A stretch of DNA of 64,000 bases. It comes from Candidatus Sulfotelmatobacter sp. Lineage in GTDB: Bacteria; Vulcanimicrobiota; Vulcanimicrobiia; Vulcanimicrobiales; Vulcanimicrobiaceae. Both the position numbers and the translations under genes were made by a program. Where the stretch lies: assembly GCA_035504415.1 (NCBI GenBank), contig DATJRY010000015.1, positions 1 through 64,000 of the forward strand, given 5' to 3'. Below, piece by piece: positions 9,422 through 17,320 of this stretch; position 1 is the stretch's first letter, and each line of letters begins with the position of its first letter. The notes beneath the pieces are model-generated. The model was given only the letters and a program-made list of their open reading frames with translations. It had not been told where the DNA came from and searched no databases.

Positions 9422-9967
9422 TCAGGCCGCCGAGAGGGCGGCCGGGCGGCGGGCGGTGGCCCAGCCGGTCATCGCCGCGCGCGGACCCTCGCCGTGGTCG
9501 CGCGCGGCAGCCGCCAGCTGGCGGTGCGTCAGCGCCGGGCCGTCGAGCGGAGCCAGGGCGACGTCGTCCAGGTCGGCGCGGACGGCCAGCGGCTCGAACA
9601 CCGGCTCGCCGTTCAGCAGCGCGGCATGCCGGCCGTCCAGCTGCAGCTCGACCACCGGGATCCCGGCGTCCGCGGCGGCCAGGCCGGCCGCGCGGGGCGC
9701 GTTCGGTCCGACCAGCAGCACCCGGGCCTTGCTCTCACGCAGCGCGGCGCCGATGCGCTCGGCGCCGAGCGGCACGTAGGCGAACCCGGCCGTCGCCACG
9801 CCCAGCAGCGCCGCCAGCGCCGGCTCGTCGTCCGCGAGCAGGGCCGCGACCCGGTCGCCCGGGCGCAAGCCGCGCGTGACCAGCGCGGCGCCGACCGCGT
9901 CGGCGGCGTTGCACAGCGGCAAGTCGTCACCGTGGCAGAAGAGGTCGGCCAGCGTGGGCGGGAGCAT
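9422..9967 (-). CDS. Truncated AMP-binding (acyl-CoA synthetase-like) protein
   Basis: The product has 181 residues from the ATG at 9967. It matches the first subdomain of ANL-superfamily adenylating enzymes: ALVTRGLRPGDRVAALLADD, then a stretch typical of the region before the adenylate-binding loop. The P-loop itself (usually YTSGTTGxPKG) is missing, and the sequence jumps from DLDDVALAPLDGP to ALTHRQLAAAARDHG, which normally follows that loop. The whole C-terminal catalytic half is also absent. It is likely non-catalytic, either a relic or a repurposed fragment. Its start carries GGGCCCC directly before the ATG, as at two other genes in the window. Confidence 0.6.
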   Translation of the reverse strand: MLPPTLADLFCHGDDLPLCNAADAVGAALVTRGLRPGDRVAALLADDEPALAALLGVATAGFAYVPLGAERIGAALRESKARVLLVGPNAPRAAGLAAADAGIPVVELQLDGRHAALLNGEPVFEPLAVRADLDDVALAPLDGPALTHRQLAAAARDHGEGPRAAMTGWATARRPAALSAA

Positions 9968-10024
9968 GGGGCCCGTTTTTCCGCGAACCCTCCAAGCGAA
10001 ACCTTCGACCCGTCCAAAAGCGAC

Positions 10025-10050
10025 GGGCGGGTGCGCTGCCGCACCCGCCC
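10025..10050 (-). terminator. Terminator of the 10.1-11.4 kb binding-protein gene
   Basis: A perfect 11-base stem GGGCGGGTGCG/CGCACCCGCCC with a 4-base loop lies 24 bases after the stop codon. On the minus strand it is followed by GTCGCTTTTGG, a short T tract. Confidence 0.7.
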
Positions 10051-10073
10051 GGATCGCTGGTCGCAGCCGCCGG

Positions 10074-11411
10074 CTAGACCTTGAGGGGCGTGTACCCCTC
10101 GCGCGTCGGCAGCTTCTCGCTGCTGATGACGGCCGCGGCCGCCGCGTTGTCCTTGTTCGCACACGACTCGGCCGCGAACTCGCCACCGACCCGGTCGGCG
10201 ATGGTGAAGAACTCGTTGGCCGCGCGGCGCTTCGCCTTGGGCACGATCACGCCGGCGTAGGTGCCCTGAATCGCCTGGTGATCGCATTTGCGGAAGTAGG
10301 TCGGCCCGGCCTTGCCGCCGTCGTAGTGGTAGTCTTCGAAGGCCTCGACGAGCTTCTCGGCGTCGGTCGTGCCGGCGTGCTCGATGCGATTGACGAGGTT
10401 CATGCCGGTCATCAAGCCCAGGTACTGGCGCCAGTCGACGTTCGCCGAACGGGTCTTGAGCGCGGCGTAGTACTTCGCCGCATCACCCCCGGCTTCCGGG
10501 CCCCACACGTACCCCCACAGCGATCCGACGATGTCGTCGACCGGTAATCCGACCGCGACGTCGTTGCCGCTCAGGATGCCGCCGAAGAGCATCTTCTTGT
10601 TGAGGCCGAGCGCGACGGCGTTCTTGACGCCGTTGATCGTGTCGGGTCCGTAATTGCAGAACACCAACGTGTCCGCGTTCGTGTTGCGCGCCTTCGTCAG
10701 GTACGATGAGTAGTCGGTTTGGCCGAGCGGATGCAAGTCGACGCCGGCGACCTCGCCACCGTGCGCGAGCAGGATTCGCTCGAGACGCGTGTGTGCGTCG
10801 GTGCCGAACGCGTAGTCCGCCACCAGGAAGTACCACTTCTTCCCGTGCTTGAGGAGCTCGGGGCCGACCGCGTTGGCCAGCATCGCGTTCGAGCAGGTCT
10901 GTCGGAACGTCGCGCGGTGCGCCTTCGGGCCGGTGATGTTCGTGTCGTGCGTGCCGATCGCGACGAAGAGGATGCCCTGCTCCTCGGCCAGCGCCGAGAC
11001 CGCCAGACCGACGGCGGAGCTGAGCCCGCCGCACAGCACGTCGACTTTCTCTTGCTGGATGAGTCGTTTGGCCTCGGTCTCGCCCGCCGCGGGCTTCGAC
11101 TGGTCGTCGCCGTCGATGGCGACGTACTGGATGCGACTATTCTTCTTGTTGGCTTGGTCGAGGGCGAGCTGTAAGCCGAGCTTCTGCGAGGCGGCCGCGT
11201 TGGCGTAGACGCCGGAGAAGCTGTCGACGTGGCCTATCTTGACGGTTACTCCACCACCGGCCGCGATGACGTCGCGAGGCGGTGCGAGTGGCGCCGCGCC
11301 GGCGATCCGCGTTTCGAGCAGGGGAAACCCGAGGGTTGCCGCGCCGGCGAGCCCGAGGGCGCCGGTACGGCGGAGGAACTCTTTGCGATCGACGGAGGCG
11401 TGATCGTCCAT
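10074..11411 (-). CDS. Tat-exported ABC-type substrate-binding protein (Peripla_BP_6/LivJ-like)
   Basis: The product has 445 residues. The N-terminus carries a twin-arginine signal (KEFLRRTGALGLAGAATLG). The mature part is a type I periplasmic binding fold of the branched-chain amino acid/amide/urea class: KIGHVDSFSGVYA, then AVGLAVSALAEEQGI and YDYAFG-like segments. It probably delivers an amino acid or amide to an ABC permease, but no permease genes adjoin it. The ribosome site AAGGAG precedes the ATG. It diverges from the WYL regulator at 11.5 kb, which may control it. Ligand unknown. Confidence 0.85.
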   Translation of the reverse strand: MDDHASVDRKEFLRRTGALGLAGAATLGFPLLETRIAGAAPLAPPRDVIAAGGGVTVKIGHVDSFSGVYANAAASQKLGLQLALDQANKKNSRIQYVAIDGDDQSKPAAGETEAKRLIQQEKVDVLCGGLSSAVGLAVSALAEEQGILFVAIGTHDTNITGPKAHRATFRQTCSNAMLANAVGPELLKHGKKWYFLVADYAFGTDAHTRLERILLAHGGEVAGVDLHPLGQTDYSSYLTKARNTNADTLVFCNYGPDTINGVKNAVALGLNKKMLFGGILSGNDVAVGLPVDDIVGSLWGYVWGPEAGGDAAKYYAALKTRSANVDWRQYLGLMTGMNLVNRIEHAGTTDAEKLVEAFEDYHYDGGKAGPTYFRKCDHQAIQGTYAGVIVPKAKRRAANEFFTIADRVGGEFAAESCANKDNAAAAAVISSEKLPTREGYTPLKV

Positions 11412-11540
11412 GGTGCTCCTTGCCGGGAATGAGTGCGGTTGGGCGAGCCTTTCTTCGCCGCGCTTGCGTGCCCTACGTCAGGTATACCAAAGATTTCCTC
11501 GGGGAACGGACCCCGGCGGCGGACGCCGAACTGCCGGGAC

Positions 11541-12533
11541 GTGGCCGAGGAGCGCGCCGAACCGAAGGTCGTCCTGCTGGTGCGGCTGTTGTCCGCGATC
11601 GACGAGGGCCGCTTCAGCTTCGAGCAGCTCAAAGACGAGATCGCCGACGAGAAGCCCCCCAGCACGCGGACGTTGCGCCGCTATTTGAGCGTCCTCTCCG
11701 ATGCGGGCTTCCCGTGGTTCTTCGATCGCGCCAGCGGCACGTATCGGTTCGCGGAAGGCTACAGCCTGCGCCGCTTCAACCTCTCGCACCGCGAGTTGCT
11801 CGGTTTGGTCACGCTCAAGCGGCTCGGCTCGTCGCTGGGCGGCACGTTCGCGACCGCGATCGAGGAGACGACGCAGAAGCTGCTGCGTTCCAGCGACCGC
11901 CGCACCGAAGTCTCGGTCGAGACGACCTCGCTCGCCATTCGCTTCGGCGAGGTCGCCCTCGAGCCCGACGTCGAGCGCGTCTTCGAGCAGCTGCAGGGCG
12001 CGGAGCGCGAACGGCGGCGCGTGAACTTCGGCTACACCGACAAGACCGGCGCGCAGACCAAGCGCAACGTCGACCCGTACGGCTTCATCGTCTCCTCCGG
12101 GCGCATCTACCTGGTCGGTTACGATCACACGCGCGCGGACATGCGCGTCTTCGCAGTCGACAACGTCACCGGCGTCGACGTCACGCCGCGCACGTTCGAA
12201 CGGCCCGCCGACTTCAACCTGGAGGCGTACGGCGCGAACTCGGTCAGCGGCGTCTTCCACGGCGATGCGACGGCCGAGGTGACGGTGCGTTTCTCGCCGC
12301 TCGTCGCCAAGGCGGCGACGGCGACGACCATCGCGCGCCACCGCACGGTGGTGCGGCGCGCCGACGGCGGCGTCGAGATCACCTATCGGGTCGTCGATCC
12401 GCTCGAGATCGTGCGTTGGTCGCTGCAGTGGGGAACCGAAGCCGAGATCGTCGCGCCGCCGGCCGCGCGCCGCGCGGCCGCCGAGATCGCGACCAGCCTG
12501 GCCGGCCGCTACGGGACCGAAACCGCCGGCTGA
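11541..12533 (+). CDS. WYL-domain transcriptional regulator
   Basis: The product has about 330 residues from the GTG at 11541; an upstream ATG in the same frame (11433) would add 36 residues that look non-coding. An N-terminal helix-turn-helix region (RTLRRYLSVLSDAGFPWFFD) is followed by a WYL module (FGYTDKTGAQTKRNVDPYGF, GRIYLVGYDH, RVFAVDNV) and a C-terminal extension. WYL regulators sense nucleic acid or small ligands and act as repressors or activators. It lies divergent to the binding-protein gene and converges with the MgtC gene. Confidence 0.85.
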   Translation: MAEERAEPKVVLLVRLLSAIDEGRFSFEQLKDEIADEKPPSTRTLRRYLSVLSDAGFPWFFDRASGTYRFAEGYSLRRFNLSHRELLGLVTLKRLGSSLGGTFATAIEETTQKLLRSSDRRTEVSVETTSLAIRFGEVALEPDVERVFEQLQGAERERRRVNFGYTDKTGAQTKRNVDPYGFIVSSGRIYLVGYDHTRADMRVFAVDNVTGVDVTPRTFERPADFNLEAYGANSVSGVFHGDATAEVTVRFSPLVAKAATATTIARHRTVVRRADGGVEITYRVVDPLEIVRWSLQWGTEAEIVAPPAARRAAAEIATSLAGRYGTETAG

Positions 12534-12546
12534 AGGTCGGCGCGCG

Positions 12547-13236
12547 TCAATCCAAGCGCGCTTCGGCCGTGCGGATCGCGGGATTCGCGCGCAAGTCGTC
12601 GACGAGCTGCGCCAGCGCGCTCGCCGACGCGCCCGCACCGAGCGCGAGCTCGACGCGCTGCGTGCCGTCGGGTTCCGCGCGTCCGAACTCGACGCGGCCG
12701 ACCGGCGGCAGACTGGCCGTGTGCGCCGCGTCGAGTGCGTCGTGGACGCGAAATCCGCTCTCGACGCTCAGCACGATCGTCGCGCGCCGCGAGCGCACCC
12801 ACAGGCGCTTCTCGAACGAGCGCATCCCCGCCAAAATGGCGAGCGCGATCACGGTCGCGAGTCCCGCCGCGATGAAGAGATGTCCGCCGGCCGCCAAGCC
12901 GATCGCCGCGGCGGCCCAGACGCTCGCCGCCGTCGTCAGGCCGCGCACGCTGCGTCGCCGCACGATGATCGTCCCGGCGCCGATGAACCCGATGCCGCTG
13001 ACGACCTGGGCCGCGATGCGCGAGGGATCGAGCACGACGTTCGGCGCGTGCAGCACGCGCGTGAAGCCGTATTGCGAGACGATCATCAGCAACGCGGCGC
13101 CGAGCGCGACCAGCGCGTGATCGCGCAGGCCGGCCGGCTGGTCGACACGCTCGCGCTCGATGCCGATCGCCGCGCCAAGCGCGGCTGCGACCAAGAGCCG
13201 GAGGGCGGCTTCGCCCCACGGCAGCGATGCCTCCAT
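12547..13236 (-). CDS. MgtC/SapB-family membrane protein
   Basis: The product has 229 residues from the ATG at 13236 (MEASLPW); upstream in-frame sequence is not membrane-like. The MgtC membrane domain shows AALGAAIGIERE, the GLRDHALVALGAALLMI segment, GIGFIGAGTII and RGLTTAASVWAAAAIGLA, giving about five membrane helices. A small cytoplasmic ACT-like domain follows. In pathogens MgtC modulates the F-type ATPase and Mg2+-limited growth; in free-living bacteria the role is unclear. GGGCCCC lies directly before the start codon. Confidence 0.88.
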   Translation of the reverse strand: MEASLPWGEAALRLLVAAALGAAIGIERERVDQPAGLRDHALVALGAALLMIVSQYGFTRVLHAPNVVLDPSRIAAQVVSGIGFIGAGTIIVRRRSVRGLTTAASVWAAAAIGLAAGGHLFIAAGLATVIALAILAGMRSFEKRLWVRSRRATIVLSVESGFRVHDALDAAHTASLPPVGRVEFGRAEPDGTQRVELALGAGASASALAQLVDDLRANPAIRTAEARLD

Positions 13237-13388
13237 GGGGCCCGTGTTCCCCGTCTCGCGCCGCCCTCCCGCGGCGCTGGTGCCGGCAACCTCGTGCAGC
13301 AGCACGTGTCATCTGGCTCTCGACCCGACCGTCGCGGTCAAGCGAAACGCCAAGCCGTTCGCGGGCGTTAGAGTAGCCGAGTGTGGTT

Positions 13389-13898
13389 ATGCGTACATTA
13401 AGCGGTGTCTTTGCCTGCCTTCTGATCGCGCTTGGCGCCGGAGCGCTTGCGTCGGCCGACGTGCCGACGGGGCAACCCGTTCAGGGCATTCGTTGCGATA
13501 CGATGGAAGGCTCGGTGTTGCACATCCATCAACACCTTGCCGTGTTCGATCACGGCAAGCCCGTCGGCATTCCGCCCGACGTCGGCCGGCCGCTGATCGC
13601 CGGCTGTTTCTACTGGCTGCACACGCATACGCCCGACGGCATCATCCACGTCGAGTCGCCGTACTTCCGCAGCTTCACGCTCGCGAATTTCTTCGGCGTG
13701 TGGGGACAACCGCTCACGCCGACCGACGTCGCCGGCGCCAAGCCGCGCAAGGGCGAGCACATCGTCACCTGGGTCGACGGCAACCGCTACACCGGCGATC
13801 CGCGCAAGATCGAGTTGACCCAGCACCTCGACGTCACCATCGAAGTCGGGCCGCCGTACACGAAGCCGGCGCCGTTCACCGCCTGGAACGGAAATTAG
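13389..13898 (+). CDS. His-rich secreted protein, possible metal binder
   Basis: The product has 169 residues with a signal peptide ending near ALASA. The mature protein has clustered histidines in two blocks, LHIHQHLAVFDHG (H45, H47, H49, H55) and CFYWLHTHTPDGIIHVESP (C73, H78, H80, H87, E89), plus a second cysteine C36. Such sets suggest binding of copper or another transition metal, though this is inference. Similar conserved hypothetical proteins occur in other high-GC bacteria. A GTG two codons upstream (13383) is an alternative start. Confidence 0.75.
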   Translation: MRTLSGVFACLLIALGAGALASADVPTGQPVQGIRCDTMEGSVLHIHQHLAVFDHGKPVGIPPDVGRPLIAGCFYWLHTHTPDGIIHVESPYFRSFTLANFFGVWGQPLTPTDVAGAKPRKGEHIVTWVDGNRYTGDPRKIELTQHLDVTIEVGPPYTKPAPFTAWNGN

Positions 13899-13918
13899 GC
13901 CGCTGATCCGCTGACGCG

Positions 13919-13948
13919 ACGAAGCCGCCCGGCGCCGGGCGGCTTCGT
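13919..13948 (+). terminator. Hairpin after the His-rich protein gene
   Basis: A perfect 12-base stem ACGAAGCCGCCC/GGGCGGCTTCGT with loop GGCGCC lies 20 bases after the stop. No T tract follows, so intrinsic termination is uncertain. Confidence 0.5.
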
Positions 13949-14163
13949 AACGCGTGGGAATCCGCTCTGCGCTCGACCTCGCCGATCGGCTCGGCCAGGA
14001 CGGCGTCGTACCTCGTCTCGGCGGCGCGGACCCGTCGGATTTCCGCCAAACCCGCGACATCCACCGGCGAGCTTCCCGCGACTCGCCCGCCGGCGCGCAA
14101 CCGGCGTGGACGAATCCTACTCCCGCCGAGCGCCGAGCGCAAGTCCCCGCGCCGCCGGCTGGG

Positions 14164-14371
14164 AAAAAAGCATCGAGGCCGGCCGGGGAACCCGGTCGGC
14201 CTCGAGCGCCAGAGAGTCGATCTGCGCGTGTACTCGCAAGCGGTGCCGCAAGCCAGTCCAGCGTCGTACTCGTGTCGCGAGGTCGCGTCCCCCGTACGGC
14301 TGGCGCCGCACATCGTTCCACCCCTCGCAGCGAGTCTCTCGGCTCACTCGCACGTCGTCTTTCGTTGACGT
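14164..14371 (-). ncRNA. Putative small RNA unit A
   Basis: On the minus strand a promoter-like pair TTGCGT (14406-14401), 17 bases, TAGGGT (14383-14378) would start an RNA near 14371. About 200 bases on, it ends in a terminator with a 14-base GC stem (14174-14187 with 14191-14204, one mismatch) followed by six U (14169-14164). Directly before the terminator lies a 31-base box (14242-14212) that is 27/31 identical to one in unit B, which has the same arrangement. The strand and extent are inferred from these signals. Function unknown. Confidence 0.5.
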
Positions 14372-14423
14372 GATCAAACCCTAACGCACGCAAAACAATC
14401 ACGCAATACACCGCCCCCTCATA

Positions 14424-14437
14424 TCCACAAGAAAGTT
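14424..14437 (-). promoter_or_regulatory. Shared upstream box of small RNA unit A
   Basis: The minus strand reads AACTTTCTTGTGGA, 18 bases upstream of the putative -35 of unit A. The identical 14 bases recur upstream of unit B. It may be a common operator or activator site. Confidence 0.4.
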
Positions 14438-14543
14438 CACTTCTCCACGCCAACTCACACCAACTCACGCAATCCACACCCACCCCCGCTCGAAATCAAA
14501 GCTTTCGGAGCACCCCACCCGTGCTTTCGCGAACGATGCCGCA

Positions 14544-14679
14544 GGCGAGTGATGCACGAGCTGCGCGGGGCACTCGCGGAGCGGCGAGAGCCCGGAGGGC
14601 GGTAGCCGCGGAGCGGTAGTGTTGCGCGCACAGGACGTGCGCGCAACACGTGCCCCGCGCAGCTCGTGCATCACTCGCC
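14544..14679. repeat. Perfect 30-base inverted repeat with inner hairpin
   Basis: The arms GGCGAGTGATGCACGAGCTG(+10) at 14544-14573 and its exact complement at 14650-14679 enclose 76 bases, including a second perfect hairpin (GTTGCGCGCAC at 14621-14631 with GTGCGCGCAAC at 14637-14647). It could be a miniature transposable element or a structured RNA. No transposase is nearby and target-site duplications are not evident. Confidence 0.7.
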
Positions 14680-14695
14680 CGCCACAACGCCCCCG

Positions 14696-14905
14696 AAAAG
14701 CACACGAGCCCGCGCAGAAGGCTGCACAGGCTCGTGGCACGAGAATCGATCTGCGCGCATACTCGCACGCGCGTGGGCGCGGCCAGTTTGGCGTCGAACT
14801 TCGGATCGGTTTCGTTCGTTTCGTTGTGCGGCGTGAGCCGCTCATCGTTCGTTTTCGCTACCGGCGAGCTTCTCGTATCTCGCCCGCCTCCGTTGCCGTC
14901 GGCGT
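14696..14905 (-). ncRNA. Putative small RNA unit B
   Basis: On the minus strand TTGCGC (14940-14935), 17 bases, TATGAT (14917-14912) is a good promoter and would start an RNA near 14905. It ends about 200 bases later in a terminator: outer stem CACGAGCC/GGCTCGTG (14703-14710, 14729-14736), inner stem GCAG/CTGC, then four U (14699-14696). The 31-base box at 14771-14741 just before the terminator matches unit A in 27 positions. A 14-base box AACTTTCTTGTGGA lies upstream of both promoters. Confidence 0.55.
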
Positions 14906-14967
14906 GTTTGCATCATACGAGTGGGCCATGCGGCGCGCAAGAGGAAACTCGCTCCATTGGCCGCTTG

Positions 14968-14981
14968 TCCACAAGAAAGTT
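14968..14981 (-). promoter_or_regulatory. Shared upstream box of small RNA unit B
   Basis: This is an identical copy of the 14-base box AACTTTCTTGTGGA (minus strand), 27 bases upstream of the putative -35 of unit B. Confidence 0.4.
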
Positions 14982-15030
14982 TTGTTATGCACGGCGTTTC
15001 GCAGCATTCCACCGCTTTTGTAAGTGTTTC

Positions 15031-15738
15031 TCAACCGCCGAGATAGGCGGAGACGACGTCGCGGTGCGTGGCCAGCTCGGCGCCCGTGCCGGTGAGGACG
15101 ATGCGGCCGCGTTCCATGACGTACGCGCGGTCGGCGAGGGCGAGGGCGCGTCGGGCGTTCTGCTCGACCAGCAAGATCGAGGTGCCCCGCGCGCGTTCGG
15201 CGGCGATGATGGCGAAGATCTCGTCGACGAGTTTCGGGGCCAGGCCCATCGAGGGTTCGTCCAGCAGCAGGGCGCGCGGATTGATCGCCAGTGCGCGGGC
15301 GATGGCCAGCATCTGCTGTTCGCCGCCCGAGAGGGAGCCGGCCGGGACGTGCCGGCGCGTGCGCAGGATCGGGAAGCGGTCGAGCAGGCCCGGGATGCGC
15401 GCGTAGCCGGCTTGGCCGGCCGCGGCGGCGGCGACGTCCAGGTTTTCCTCGACCGTCATCTGGGCCAGCATGCGGCGGCCTTCGGGGACCAGCACCAGGC
15501 CGCGGCGGACCAGGACGTGGGACGGCGCTCGGGTGACGTCGACGCCGTTGAAGGTCACCGTCCCGGCGCGTTTGGGGATGATGCCGGCCAGCGACATCAG
15601 GAGCGTCGTCTTGCCGGCGCCGTTGGCGCCGACGATGGCGCACAGCGTGCCTTCCTCGAGCTCGACGGCGACGTCGTGAAGTACCTCGACGTTGCCGTAG
15701 CCGGCGCGCAGGCCGGTGACCCGCAGGAGCGCGCTCAT
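15031..15738 (-). CDS. livF: Branched-chain amino acid-type ABC transporter ATPase (LivF)
   Basis: The product has 235 residues, the normal LivF length. Walker A GANGAGKTT (37-45), signature LSGGEQQM, Walker B LLLDEPSMGLAP and the family-typical VRRGLVLVPEGRRM are present. It forms the cytoplasmic ATPase pair with LivG and powers uptake through LivH/LivM. Its start overlaps the livG stop by 4 bases. It is the last gene of the operon, and the small RNA units lie just beyond. Confidence 0.93.
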   Translation of the reverse strand: MSALLRVTGLRAGYGNVEVLHDVAVELEEGTLCAIVGANGAGKTTLLMSLAGIIPKRAGTVTFNGVDVTRAPSHVLVRRGLVLVPEGRRMLAQMTVEENLDVAAAAAGQAGYARIPGLLDRFPILRTRRHVPAGSLSGGEQQMLAIARALAINPRALLLDEPSMGLAPKLVDEIFAIIAAERARGTSILLVEQNARRALALADRAYVMERGRIVLTGTGAELATHRDVVSAYLGG

Positions 15739-16454
15739 GCCAGGTGCTCCGCGCCGGTGCCGAGGTAGGCCTCGATGACGATCGGGTCGCGGGCGATCTC
15801 GGCGGGGGTGCCGCGGGCGATGACTTCGCCGAAGTTCAGCACGACGACGGCGTCGCAGGCGGCGCGGACCAGCGGCATGTCGTGCTCGATCAGCAGCACG
15901 CCGATGCCGGTCGCGGCGATCGCGCGGATCGTCGCGACCAGCCGCGCCGTTTCGGAGGGGTTCATGCCGGCGGCCGGCTCGTCGAGCATGACGATGCGGG
16001 GCGCGGCGGCGAGGGCGCGCGCGATCTCGAGCCGGCGCTGGTCGCCGTAGGGGAGCGCGCTGGCGGTGGCGTCGAGATCGGTGGTGGTGACGCCGGCCCG
16101 CTCGAGCAGGGCCCGCATGGCCGGCTCGTCCAGGCGCCGGGAGCGCGCGTAGGCGCCGGCGGCGAGGTTGGCGCGCACGTCGAGCGCGCCGAACAGGCGG
16201 ATGTTCTGGTAGGTGCGCGCGATCCCGGCGCGCGCGACGCGATGCGGCGGTCGACCGTCGACGCGCGCGCCGTCGAGCGCGATCGTCCCGCGCGCGAGCG
16301 TCGCCAGACCGGTGGTCGCGTTGATCAGCGTCGTCTTGCCGGCGCCGTTGGGGCCGATGAGGCCCAGGACGCTGCCCGGTTCGACGACCAGCGAGACGCC
16401 GTCGAGCGCGTGCACGCCGCCGTAGTTGACGGCGACGTCGTCGAGCACCAGCAT
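15735..16454 (-). CDS. livG: Branched-chain amino acid-type ABC transporter ATPase (LivG)
   Basis: The product has 239 residues. Walker A GPNGAGKTT, the LivG-specific RTYQNIRLFG, the signature region LPYGDQRRLEIARAL and Walker B IVMLDEPAAGMNP are all clear. The start ATG shares one base with the livM stop (TGATG). It is the second ATPase of the transporter. Confidence 0.93.
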   Translation of the reverse strand: MLVLDDVAVNYGGVHALDGVSLVVEPGSVLGLIGPNGAGKTTLINATTGLATLARGTIALDGARVDGRPPHRVARAGIARTYQNIRLFGALDVRANLAAGAYARSRRLDEPAMRALLERAGVTTTDLDATASALPYGDQRRLEIARALAAAPRIVMLDEPAAGMNPSETARLVATIRAIAATGIGVLLIEHDMPLVRAACDAVVVLNFGEVIARGTPAEIARDPIVIEAYLGTGAEHLA

Positions 16455-17320
16455 CAGGCGCGCGTCTCCGCGGGGCGCGGCGCGCGCGGGCGGCCGCGCC
16501 AGAACGAGGACAGGCCGCCGGGGGCGAACAGGATCACGGCCAGCAGGATGATGCCGTTGGTGACGTCGCGATAGTCGTGCAAGAAGCGGATCGCTTCGGG
16601 CAAGATCGAGAGCAGCGCGGCGCCGAGCACGGCGCCCAGCGGGCTCGTCACGCCGCCGATCACGCACCACACCAGGATCTGCTCCATGCGGCCGAAGCCG
16701 AAGTCGCTGGGGGCGATGAAGAAGGAGGAGTGCGCGTAGAGCGCGCCGCCCAGCCCCGCGATCGCGCCGCCGAGCGCGAGCGAGAGCAGGCGCACGCGGC
16801 CGACGTCGACGCCCACGCCGCGCGCCGCATACTCGTCCTCGCGCGTCAACGCGACGGCCAGCGCGAACTTCGTGCGCGAGAGCAGCCACAGCGCCAGCGC
16901 GACCAGGATCAGCGCGCCGTAGATGACCGGCGTGGTCGCGTCGCTGGGAATGCTGCTCAGGCCCTGGCCGCCGCCGGTGAGGTCTTGCAAGTTGTTGGCG
17001 AACACGCGCACGATCTCGCCGAAACCGATGGTCGCGATCGCGAGGAAGATGCCGCGCAGCCGGCTGACGGGCAGCGCCAACAGCGCCGCGACCACCGACG
17101 AGACGATCATCGCCGCCAGGATCGAGGCGATCAGCGGCCAGTGCGCGTTCAGCGCGAGGATCGCGGAGACGTAGGCGGCGATGCCCATGAAGGCCGCCTG
17201 GGCCAGCGCCAGCTGCCCGGCTTGCAGCGATACCGACAGCGAGAGCGCCAGGATCGCGTTGACGCCGATCTGATCGATCAGCTGCGAGTGCTTGGCGTAG
17301 AAGTCGGCGAGAAAGGTCAC
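16454..17320 (-). CDS. livM: Branched-chain amino acid-type ABC permease (LivM)
   Basis: The product has 288 residues from a GTG at 17320 that overlaps the livH stop by 4 bases. About eight membrane segments are visible, with the family motif LALAQAAFMGIAAYVSAIL and the cytoplasmic loop EDEYAARGVGVDVGRVRLLS that contacts the ATPases. It pairs with LivH to form the membrane channel. Confidence 0.92.
   Translation of the reverse strand: MTFLADFYAKHSQLIDQIGVNAILALSLSVSLQAGQLALAQAAFMGIAAYVSAILALNAHWPLIASILAAMIVSSVVAALLALPVSRLRGIFLAIATIGFGEIVRVFANNLQDLTGGGQGLSSIPSDATTPVIYGALILVALALWLLSRTKFALAVALTREDEYAARGVGVDVGRVRLLSLALGGAIAGLGGALYAHSSFFIAPSDFGFGRMEQILVWCVIGGVTSPLGAVLGAALLSILPEAIRFLHDYRDVTNGIILLAVILFAPGGLSSFWRGRPRAPRPAETRA

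Noticed and set aside
14465-14845. Short protein starting MSGSRRTTKRTK, and its counterpart starting MCGASRTGD at 14313
   Set aside because: Both share CEYxRRS, but the frames read through the proposed terminators, unit B lacks a ribosome site, and the shared part uses AGA, rare here. A non-coding RNA fits better, though a small peptide is not fully excluded.
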